NCBI GenBank assembly: GCA_002493945.1 | Contig: DLAL01000057.1 | Span: 1 to 64,000, forward strand | Direction: 5' to 3' | From: Porphyromonadaceae bacterium UBA7048 | GTDB lineage: Bacteria; Bacteroidota; Bacteroidia; Bacteroidales; Muribaculaceae | DNA: 64,000 bases | In this document: positions 57,545 through 64,000 of the stretch, piece by piece | How the letters are laid out: every line of letters starts with the position of its first letter | Position numbering within the stretch: position 1 is the first letter of the stretch | Notes under the pieces: model-generated | Databases searched by the model: none | What the model was told of the DNA's origin: nothing | The model's input: only the letters and a program-made list of their open reading frames with translations | Translations under genes and position numbers: made by a program

Positions 57545-58816
57545 ATGGACAAAAGGATACTCGAGACTATACTGACTGATCAGGCTGAGGAGCTTGCATT
57601 AAAGCGGAACTTGCGTTTTTGCAGACGTAAGGAAGAGGAGCATATAGATCTTGACAGCACTCAGGCTCAGGTAGTGATTGGCGTGCGGCGCAGTGGTAAA
57701 TCAACGCTTTGCTATAATGCGCTGATGCGAAGAGGTGTGAAATTCGCATATGTAAATTTTGACGATGAGCGTCTCGTGCATCTGAGAGGCGAGGACCTCA
57801 ACGATGTCCTGGAGGTTCTGTACAAAATAAATGGGAATTTCGATTATCTTTTTCTTGACGAGATACAGAATATTCCGGAATGGTATCTGTTCGTAAACCG
57901 TCTTTTGCGCCGTCAGATGCACGTAGTGATAACCGGTTCCAACGCCAAACTTCTTAGCGGAGAACTCGCGACACATCTTACCGGTCGTCATCATTCCATC
58001 TCCTTGTTCCCTTTCTCTTTTGCGGAGTATTGCGACATAAAGAATGTCGACGTGAAGTCTCGCTCCACTCAGGCAATAGCTGCACGGAGAGCGGCGTTTG
58101 ACTGCTACCTGCAGCAAGGCGGATTTCCGGAGTTGCTGACGATAAGCAATCATCGCGATTATATAGAAGGATTGGTAAACAATATTCTGAAACGCGACAT
58201 CGAGCAGCGTTTCAAGATAATACATACTTCGACTTTTGAAGAGATTTCGCATCATCTTCTGAATGTCGCGCCCACCGTCGTGGCGGAGCGTGTGCTTCAG
58301 GAATCATTCGGAATCAAGTCGCAGCACACCATAAAGAATTATCTCGGTTATCTTAAACAGGCATATCTGCTTGTAGGTTTGCACAAATATTCAGCCAAGA
58401 GTCGGCTCCGCATGACGGGTGAGAAGGTATATCCTATCGATGTGGCATTGATGAATAAACGCTCGGATGCTTTTGCCGGAGATAATCTTGGATGGCGCCT
58501 CGAAACCATAGTGTATCTGGAACTGCTCCGGCGATACAAGGCTCAGGGATTCGATATATATTATTTTAATGACCGTTCAGGTGAGTGCGATTTCCTTGTC
58601 TGCGATGGTCGGAAGACGGTTCTTGCCGTGCAGGTCTCATATGATATATCTTCGGCGAAGACCAGGAAACGCGAGATTTCCGGTCTTCTGTTGGCTGCAA
58701 GGCGGACCGGCTGCACCAATCTTCTTCTTCTTACGGACCATGTCGAAGAAGATATATCTCAGAGCGGATATGATATAGCGATACGTCCTGCTTATGACTA
58801 TCTGCTGAATCAATAA
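57545..58816 (+). CDS. AAA_14 / DUF4143 family ATPase
   Basis: ATP-binding protein of 423 residues. Walker A is GVRRSGKST at 46-54, Walker B is YLFLDEIQN at 101-109, and an ITGSNAKLLSGELATHLTGRH sensor block lies at ~135-155. The C-terminal half (~200-415) is DUF4143, a PD-(D/E)XK-like domain with SGECDFLVCDGRKTVLAVQVS carrying the E/D...D...Q residues. These ATPases are common, highly variable accessory genes in gut Bacteroidales and archaea, and no activity has been shown. The gene is more AT-rich than its flanks and is preceded by tandem repeats. Confidence 0.85.
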   Translation: MDKRILETILTDQAEELALKRNLRFCRRKEEEHIDLDSTQAQVVIGVRRSGKSTLCYNALMRRGVKFAYVNFDDERLVHLRGEDLNDVLEVLYKINGNFDYLFLDEIQNIPEWYLFVNRLLRRQMHVVITGSNAKLLSGELATHLTGRHHSISLFPFSFAEYCDIKNVDVKSRSTQAIAARRAAFDCYLQQGGFPELLTISNHRDYIEGLVNNILKRDIEQRFKIIHTSTFEEISHHLLNVAPTVVAERVLQESFGIKSQHTIKNYLGYLKQAYLLVGLHKYSAKSRLRMTGEKVYPIDVALMNKRSDAFAGDNLGWRLETIVYLELLRRYKAQGFDIYYFNDRSGECDFLVCDGRKTVLAVQVSYDISSAKTRKREISGLLLAARRTGCTNLLLLTDHVEEDISQSGYDIAIRPAYDYLLNQ

Positions 58817-58873
58817 GCAGAAGATTACTGTTTTATATGCGTTCCACGGCATTAGAGGCGGCATAACATCGAC

Positions 58874-58914
58874 AATCCCCGGCGCTCCCTGTTTGACGGG
58901 GAAGGCCGGGGATT
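58874..58914. terminator. hairpin terminator between convergent AAA_14 and DUF1015 genes
   Basis: 10-bp perfect inverted repeat (58874-58883 with 58905-58914) enclosing a smaller inner stem. Lies between two genes that end towards each other, so probably serves both. Confidence 0.65.
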
Positions 58915-58942
58915 GGTGTATCTGTGGAACTGTCGGACAGGC

Positions 58943-60187
58943 TTATTCGAGCGAGTGGATGACGAGGCCCGAGCGGAGCTTGGGCTCGAACCACGTGGTC
59001 TTGGGCGGCATGATGTTGCCGGTGTCGGCGATGTCCATCAGCTGCTTCATGCTCACGGGGTAGAGCGCGAGGGCGAATGCCATCTCTCCCGAGTCGACGC
59101 GGCGCTTGAGTTCTTCGAGTCCGCGGATGCCGCCGACGAAGTCGATGCGCTTGTCGGTGCGGAGGTCGGTGATGCCGATGATGTCGCGGAGGATGAGGTC
59201 CGACGAGATGGTGACGTCGAGCACGCCGATGGGGTCGCTGTCGTTGTAGGTGCCGGGACGGGCTGTGAGCGAGTACCAATGGCCTTCGAGATAGAGTGCG
59301 AAGTTGTGCAGGGCGTCAGGCCGGTATATTTCCGTGCCCTTGTCCTCGACCACAAAGTTCTGCTCGAGCTTGTAGAGGAACTCGGCGGGCGAGAGTCCGT
59401 TGAGGTCGCGCACCACGCGGTTGTAGTCGATGATCTTGAGGTGTGATGCCGGGAATGCCACGGCCAGGAAGTAGTTGTACTCCTCGTCGCCGCGGTGGTC
59501 GGGATTGGCTTTGGCCTTTTCGTTGCCTACGAGGGCTGCGGCTGCCGAGCGGTGGTGTCCGTCGGCGATGTAGAGGTTGGGTATGCGGCCGAATTCAGCG
59601 GTGATGGCGTCGATGGTGGCCTGGTCGTCGATGACCCAGAAGTGGTGTCCGAATCCGTCGGGAGCCGTGAAGTCGTATTCGGCGGGGCCGGCTGTGACCT
59701 TGCGGATGATTTCCTCGAGTACGGGGTTGTCGGGGAATGCGAAGAACACGGGCTCGATGTTGGCGTTGTTGATGCGAACGTGCTTCATGCGGTCCTCTTC
59801 CTTGTCGCGGCGCGTGAGTTCGTGCTTCTTGATGCGGCCTTCCATGTAGTCGTCGACGTTGGCGGCGACGACGATGCCGTACTGCGTGCGGCCGTCCATG
59901 GTCTGGGCGTATATGTAGTAGTGCTCTTTGTCGTCCTGCACGAGCCATCCGTTGTCGCGGAACGCCTTGAAGTTCTCGACTGCGCGGCCGTAGACACGCG
60001 GATCGTGTTCGTCCGTGCCGGGTTCGAAGTCAATCTCGGGCTTGATGATGTGGTAGAGTGAGCGGGGATTGCCCTTGGCTTCTGCGCGGGCTTCTTCGCT
60101 GTTGAGCACGTCGTAGGGGCGCGACGCTACTTCGGTGACCATCTCACGGGGAGGACGGATACCTCTGAAAGGTTTTACTTTGGCCAT
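58943..60187 (-). CDS. DUF1015 family protein
   Basis: Cytoplasmic protein of 414 residues of the DUF1015 family, found across bacteria and often near serine-biosynthesis genes in Bacteroidota (from memory). Family blocks: KPFRGIRPPREMVTEVASRPYDVLNSEEARA (~5-35), NPRSLYHIIKPE (~40-51), LYIADGHHRSAAA (~208-220) with a His pair, a middle FLAVAFPASHLKIIDYNRVV and the KTTWFEPKLRSGLVIHSLE end. No confirmed activity; the ADGHHR motif suggests metal or phosphate binding. Lies 93 bp downstream of purA. Confidence 0.9.
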   Translation of the reverse strand: MAKVKPFRGIRPPREMVTEVASRPYDVLNSEEARAEAKGNPRSLYHIIKPEIDFEPGTDEHDPRVYGRAVENFKAFRDNGWLVQDDKEHYYIYAQTMDGRTQYGIVVAANVDDYMEGRIKKHELTRRDKEEDRMKHVRINNANIEPVFFAFPDNPVLEEIIRKVTAGPAEYDFTAPDGFGHHFWVIDDQATIDAITAEFGRIPNLYIADGHHRSAAAALVGNEKAKANPDHRGDEEYNYFLAVAFPASHLKIIDYNRVVRDLNGLSPAEFLYKLEQNFVVEDKGTEIYRPDALHNFALYLEGHWYSLTARPGTYNDSDPIGVLDVTISSDLILRDIIGITDLRTDKRIDFVGGIRGLEELKRRVDSGEMAFALALYPVSMKQLMDIADTGNIMPPKTTWFEPKLRSGLVIHSLE

Positions 60188-60280
60188 AGATTTCGGTGGT
60201 TTTTCGGTATATTTTGTATGAAGGAGGGCGGCGGACAGCGGTGGCGCCGATCCGCCGCGCCTCGTGGTTGTCGGGAATAA

Positions 60281-61579
60281 TCAGCGGCGGATGATGGTCT
60301 GCTCGCGGTCAGGTCCTACTGAGAGGATGGTGACGGGTACGCCGACTTTGGCCTCGATGTAGTGGACGTAGTCGAGGAAGGCCTGCGGCAGTTCCGACTC
60401 GCGGCGTGCGGCCGAGATGTCGGTGAGCCATCCGGGGAGGGTGTCGTAGACGGGTTCGACGTCGGCCACTCCGGCGGCGTTGCGGCCCACGCAGAAGGGG
60501 AATTCCTCGGTGACGGAGCCGTCGGGCATGCGGTAGGCGGTGCAGACCTTGATGGTCTCGAACGAGTCCAGGACGTCGCTCTTCATCATGATGAGGTCGG
60601 TGGCGCCGTTGATCATCACGGCGTACTTCAGCGCCACGAGGTCGAGCCAGCCGCAGCGGCGTTCGCGGCCTGTGACAGCGCCGTATTCGTGTCCGATGGA
60701 GCGTATCTCCTCGCCGGTGGCGTCGAAGAGCTCGGTGGGGAAGGGACCGCTGCCCACACGGGTGCAGTATGCCTTGAAGATGCCGTACACGCGGCCGATG
60801 CGGCCGGGTGCGAGTCCGAGGCCCGTGCAGGCGCCGGCGGCTACGGTGTTGCTCGATGTCACGAATGGATACGAGCCGAAGTCGATGTCGAGCATGGTGC
60901 CCTGTGCGCCTTCGCAGAGTACGCTAAGGTCGGAGTTGAGTGAGCGGTTGATGAAGTGCTCGGTGTCGGTGAGCTCGAACGAGCGGATGTACTCGAGAGC
61001 GTCGAGCCATTCGGTCTCCTTGGCCTCGAAGTCGGCGCGGTCGATGTTGGCTCCCATCTGTGCGAGCTGTGCCATGTGGCGGTCGCGTGCTGCGGCGTAC
61101 ATGGCGTCGAAGTGGTCTTCGAGGATGTCGCCCACGCGGATGCCGTGGCGCGATATCTTGTCGGTGTATGTCGGGCCGATGCCTTTGCCTGTGGTGCCTA
61201 TCTTGCCGGCGCCCATCGAGGCTTCGCCTGCTGCGTCGAGGAGGCGGTGTGTTGGCATGATCAGGTGGGCTTTCTTGGAGATACGGAGGATGCTGTGGAG
61301 GTCCACGCCGTCGGCCTCGAGCTCTGCGGCTTCCTTGCGGAAGAGGACGGGGTCGAGCACGACACCGTTGCCTATGACGTTGGTGATGGCGCCTTTGGCG
61401 AACACACCCGAGGGGATGGAACGGAGCACGTGCTTGTGGCCGTCGAATTCGAGGGTGTGTCCGGCGTTGGGACCGCCCTGGAATCGTGCGACTATATCGT
61501 AATCGGGAGCGAGAACATCGACGATCTTACCTTTGCCCTCGTCGCCCCACTGGAGTCCAAGAAGAATATCGGCTTTCAT
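60281..61579 (-). CDS. purA: adenylosuccinate synthetase
   Basis: Joins IMP and aspartate using GTP on the way to AMP. Protein of 432 residues with the P-loop-like QWGDEGKGK (~10-18), the GPNAGHT block (~36-42), GTTGKGIGPTY (~127-137) and the GVGSGPFPTEL-type segment (RVGSGPFPTEL). Length and motifs are standard. Its ATG overlaps the stop of the Fur-family gene in an ATGA, a coupling of a metal regulator and a purine gene that I recall from other Bacteroidales. Confidence 0.97.
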   Translation of the reverse strand: MKADILLGLQWGDEGKGKIVDVLAPDYDIVARFQGGPNAGHTLEFDGHKHVLRSIPSGVFAKGAITNVIGNGVVLDPVLFRKEAAELEADGVDLHSILRISKKAHLIMPTHRLLDAAGEASMGAGKIGTTGKGIGPTYTDKISRHGIRVGDILEDHFDAMYAAARDRHMAQLAQMGANIDRADFEAKETEWLDALEYIRSFELTDTEHFINRSLNSDLSVLCEGAQGTMLDIDFGSYPFVTSSNTVAAGACTGLGLAPGRIGRVYGIFKAYCTRVGSGPFPTELFDATGEEIRSIGHEYGAVTGRERRCGWLDLVALKYAVMINGATDLIMMKSDVLDSFETIKVCTAYRMPDGSVTEEFPFCVGRNAAGVADVEPVYDTLPGWLTDISAARRESELPQAFLDYVHYIEAKVGVPVTILSVGPDREQTIIRR

Positions 61580-62118
61580 TTTCTTGCTTTTATGGTCTTA
61601 TTAGTTGTTGAATTTTCAGCGGAAGGTTTAGTGCCGTTTCGGCGTGCCTTACGCGCGCATGCAGAGCAAATGCCGTACACGGTAAGGCTGAAGTAGGAGG
61701 GAGTAAACGAAGTGTATCGCCTGGACCGGAGCACTTCGGCCAGAGCGGGTTCGGATGCCTGTCCGACGGGGATGTCGTCGGCCTTGACGTCGCGCAGACG
61801 TCCGCATCGCAGACACACCAGATGGTGATGGTCGCCAGACTGCACGAACTCGAAGCGCACCGCGTTACCCACATTGAGCCGGCGGCACAGTCCGCACTCC
61901 ACCAGATGCTGCATGGTGGAGTAAATCGTAGTCATGGTGACGGGATATCCTTTGAGCGACAGTGTGGCAGCGACGTCTCGGGCGGTGAAATGACCGCGGA
62001 TCCGCTGTACCACATCGAGTATCATAAAGCGCTCCGGCGTACACCGTCGGGAGGTGCGACGCAGGAAGTCGGCAAAGTGCTCTGCCGAGGCTGTGTCCGG
62101 TATGTAGACTGCGCACAT
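61576..62118 (-). CDS. Fur-family transcriptional regulator
   Basis: Metal-responsive repressor of 180 residues. Winged-helix domain at ~15-95 (RRCTPERFMILDVV, the recognition segment VTMTTIYSTMQHLVECGLC). Regulatory-site residues follow in DHHHLVCLRCGRL, and a second Cys pair in CSACA provides the structural zinc site. Which metal or peroxide it senses (Fur, Zur or PerR) cannot be decided by eye. The C-terminal ~20 residues are basic/disordered. It overlaps purA and lies 34 bp downstream of a tRNA gene. Confidence 0.88.
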   Translation of the reverse strand: MCAVYIPDTASAEHFADFLRRTSRRCTPERFMILDVVQRIRGHFTARDVAATLSLKGYPVTMTTIYSTMQHLVECGLCRRLNVGNAVRFEFVQSGDHHHLVCLRCGRLRDVKADDIPVGQASEPALAEVLRSRRYTSFTPSYFSLTVYGICSACARKARRNGTKPSAENSTTNKTIKARK

Positions 62119-62152
62119 ATGTCTCGGAAAGTGTTACGCTTGAAAAAAGGTG

Positions 62153-62225
62153 AGCGGCAAACGGGGTTCGAACCCGCGACCCTTGGCTTGGGAAGCCAAT
62201 GCTCTGCCAACTGAGCTACTGCCGC
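62153..62225 (-). tRNA. tRNA-Gly(CCC)
   Basis: 73-base tRNA on the minus strand. All arms are readable: 7-bp acceptor stem ending in a G-T pair, D arm with GCTCAG, anticodon stem TTGGC/GCCAA with loop TTCCCAA, and T arm with GGTTCGAACCCC. Anticodon CCC, discriminator T73 as expected for tRNA-Gly. The 3' CCA is not encoded. A -7 box lies 10 bp upstream. Confidence 0.95.
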
Positions 62226-62235
62226 AAGTGCACTG

Positions 62236-62243
62236 CAAAGGTA
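62236..62243 (-). promoter_or_regulatory. -7 box for tRNA-Gly
   Basis: TACCTTTG on the minus strand, 10 bp before the mature 5' end of the tRNA. This spacing helps calibrate where transcription begins after such boxes. Confidence 0.6.
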
Positions 62244-62371
62244 AGGATATTTTTTTGATATGGCAAGCATAGATATGTTTTTTTGCTGCCGCGAGTGCTG
62301 TTCAGCGTTATTTAAAATTTGTAAACGAATTTTTAATAGGCGGTTATAACGTTTAATTCAAAATTTGTATG

Positions 62372-62379
62372 TATCTTTG
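62372..62379 (+). promoter_or_regulatory. -7 box for korA
   Basis: TATCTTTG in an AT-rich gap, 72 bp before the korA ATG. No clear -33 seen. Confidence 0.5.
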
Positions 62380-62451
62380 CCGAGCCGATGTCTGTAACCT
62401 GCGTCGGCGTACCTTGAAATAACATACAGCAATCTTCTTTAATTTTACATT

Positions 62452-64000
62452 ATGTTGGAGAATACCAATGTAAAGACACTCGACAAGGTGGTTGTCCGGT
62501 TCTCGGGCGACTCCGGCGACGGTATGCAGCTTGCCGGCAACATCTTCACTAATGTGTCGGCCGGACTGGGCAACAGGGTCTCTACTTTCCCTGACTACCC
62601 AGCCGAAATCCGCGCACCGCAGGGTTCGCTCGGTGGCGTATCCGGTTTCCAGGTCAGCGTAGGCACCGGTGTTTATACACCAGGTGACACTTGTGACGTG
62701 CTCATAGCCATGAATGCGGCTGCTCTCAAGACGAACCACAGGTTCCTCAAGCCGGGCGGTGTCATCATCGTTGATATCGATTCATTCAAGGAAGCGGACC
62801 TCAAGAAAGCCCAGTATGCCACGGACCGTCCTTTCGAGGAACTCGGCATCAAGGCGCAGATAGTCGATGTGCCCGTCACAACCATGACCAAGGCCGCTCT
62901 GGCCGACAGCGGAATGGATCTCAAGAGCATCATAAAGTGCCGCAACATCTTCGCGCTCGGCCTTGTGTGCTGGCTCTTCGACCGTCCTCTCGAGGCTGCT
63001 CTGGCGCACCTTCACACCAAATTCGCCAAAAAGCCCGCTGTCTACGAGGCCAACGCCAAAGTGCTCCAGGCCGGATATGACTACGGACACAACATACACG
63101 CCTCGGTGTCGACCTACCGCATCGAGACCGAAGACCCCAAGCCCGGTGTCTACACGGACATCAATGGCAACACCGCCACGGCATGGGGCCTCATCATGGC
63201 TTCGGAGAAGTCCGGACGCCCCCTCTTCCTCGGCTCCTATCCCATCACTCCGGCCACCGACATACTCCACGAGCTGGCCAAGCGCAAGGACCTCGGTGTC
63301 AAGGCCTGCCAGATGGAGGACGAGATAGCCGGCGTATGCTCGGCCATCGGCGCATCGTTCGCCGGCGACCTTGCGGTGACATCAACTTCCGGTCCCGGTC
63401 TCGCTCTCAAGAGCGAAGGCATCGGTCTGGCCGTCATGGCAGAGCTGCCTCTTGTGGTCATCGATGTACAGCGCGGCGGTCCCTCGACGGGTCTTCCCAC
63501 CAAGACCGAGCAGACCGACCTCATGCAGGCTCTCTACGGCCGCAACGGCGAGTCGCCCGTGGCCGTCGTGGCTCCGGCAACTCCCACCGACTGCTTCACC
63601 ATGGCCTTCGAGGCCTGCCGCATCGCCGTGGAGCACACCACTCCGGTGATACTTCTGAGCGACGCCTTCATTGGCAACGGCTCGTCGGCATGGCGCATCC
63701 CCGAGGCTTCGGAATATCCCGAAATCAAGACTCCCGACGTGCCGGCCGAACTGCTCGCCGACGGCTCGTGGCGTCCCTATATGCGCCGCGACAATCTCGG
63801 CCGCTACTGGCCCGTGGCCGGGACCGAGGGTGCGCAGCACCGTCTCGGCGGCCTTGAGAAAGATCCCCTCACGGGCGCCATCTCCACCGACGGCGAGAAC
63901 CATGAGAAGATGGTCGAACTCCGCCGCGAGAAGATAGCACGCATCGCCGACGACATTCCCGCCCTCGAAGTGGTGGGTGATGCCGACGCCGATACCATTC
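62452..64000 (+). CDS. korA: 2-oxoglutarate (2-oxoacid):ferredoxin oxidoreductase subunit alpha, partial
   Basis: The first 516 residues are in the window and the frame is open to the right edge. Residues ~10-200 form the gamma domain (VVRFSGDSGDGMQLAGNIF opens it); residues ~240-516 form the alpha (pyrimidine-binding) domain with FLGSYPITPATDILHELA, MEDEIAGVCSAIGASFAG and TSTSGPGLALKSEGIGLA. This gamma-alpha fusion is the KorA layout of Bacteroidota. With KorB it decarboxylates 2-oxoglutarate to succinyl-CoA and reduces ferredoxin. The korB gene should follow to the right. Confidence 0.93.
   Translation, partial: MLENTNVKTLDKVVVRFSGDSGDGMQLAGNIFTNVSAGLGNRVSTFPDYPAEIRAPQGSLGGVSGFQVSVGTGVYTPGDTCDVLIAMNAAALKTNHRFLKPGGVIIVDIDSFKEADLKKAQYATDRPFEELGIKAQIVDVPVTTMTKAALADSGMDLKSIIKCRNIFALGLVCWLFDRPLEAALAHLHTKFAKKPAVYEANAKVLQAGYDYGHNIHASVSTYRIETEDPKPGVYTDINGNTATAWGLIMASEKSGRPLFLGSYPITPATDILHELAKRKDLGVKACQMEDEIAGVCSAIGASFAGDLAVTSTSGPGLALKSEGIGLAVMAELPLVVIDVQRGGPSTGLPTKTEQTDLMQALYGRNGESPVAVVAPATPTDCFTMAFEACRIAVEHTTPVILLSDAFIGNGSSAWRIPEASEYPEIKTPDVPAELLADGSWRPYMRRDNLGRYWPVAGTEGAQHRLGGLEKDPLTGAISTDGENHEKMVELRREKIARIADDIPALEVVGDADADTI

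Overview
The window is chromosomal DNA from a GC-rich member of the Bacteroidales, most likely a Muribaculaceae (S24-7) gut bacterium. This rests on gene content and order (gluQRS with a TIGR02757 gene, ftsK with a LolA-like gene, fur overlapping purA, lptC with a CNNM/CorC gene, a fused KorA, DUF5686, GH115 and GH27). It also rests on repeated TAnnTTTG -7 boxes, the promoter type of Bacteroidota, and on the lack of clear Shine-Dalgarno sequences. The species assignment is inference.

Layout. 0.1-5 kb (minus): DUF3108, YhcH family, thymidine kinase, TIGR02757, GluQRS, an odd Cys-rich/lipobox protein and a radical-SAM activase broken by one TAG. 5-12.4 kb (plus): DedA, rpe, ftsK, LolA-like, trxB, ybaK, aroC, closed by a perfect 14-bp hairpin. 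12.4-15.2 kb (minus): OmpA-like lipoprotein, an ECF sigma factor with a membrane partner, and a hexapeptide-repeat acetyltransferase. 15.3-19.7 kb (plus): a large receiver/PPDK_N fusion translationally coupled to a coiled-coil protein that ends in QLSLF. 19.8-24.6 kb (plus): thrC, a small unknown gene, a PlsC-like acyltransferase, a nitrilase, an MFS exporter and an AraC regulator with a metal-binding-like N terminus. 24.6-27.7 kb (minus): a degraded toxin with its antitoxin, a 5-formyl-THF cyclo-ligase, an S41 protease and a dCMP deaminase. 27.9-36 kb (plus): lrgAB, panCD, ffh, folD, a CapA-like phosphatase, trmN6, a CPBP protease and a GH27 pseudogene. 36-42 kb (minus): CNNM/CorC, lptC, an outer-membrane barrel, coaX, lepA. 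42-50.7 kb: a small lipoprotein, GH115, recX, prmC, obg and a three-gene nonulosonate-type operon. 50.7-52.8 kb: a two-gene AAA ATPase plus HNH nuclease locus of Septu (PtuAB) type, visibly more AT-rich than its surroundings. 52.9-58.8 kb: rlmD, CYTH, DUF5686 and an AAA_14/DUF4143 ATPase behind three 33-bp repeats. 58.9-64 kb: DUF1015, purA, fur, tRNA-Gly(CCC) and the start of korA.

Most of the window is housekeeping. The accessory or unusual parts are the PtuAB locus, the AAA_14 gene with its repeats, the nonulosonate genes without a synthase, the REC-PPDK/coiled-coil pair with a C-terminal clamp-binding-like motif, the HMA-AraC regulator, and three decayed genes whose four premature stops are all TAG. 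Several -7 boxes lie only 4-8 bp from the start codon, which predicts leaderless mRNAs. No rRNA operon, CRISPR array, insertion sequence or prophage was seen. No gene-free stretch exceeds 300 bases.
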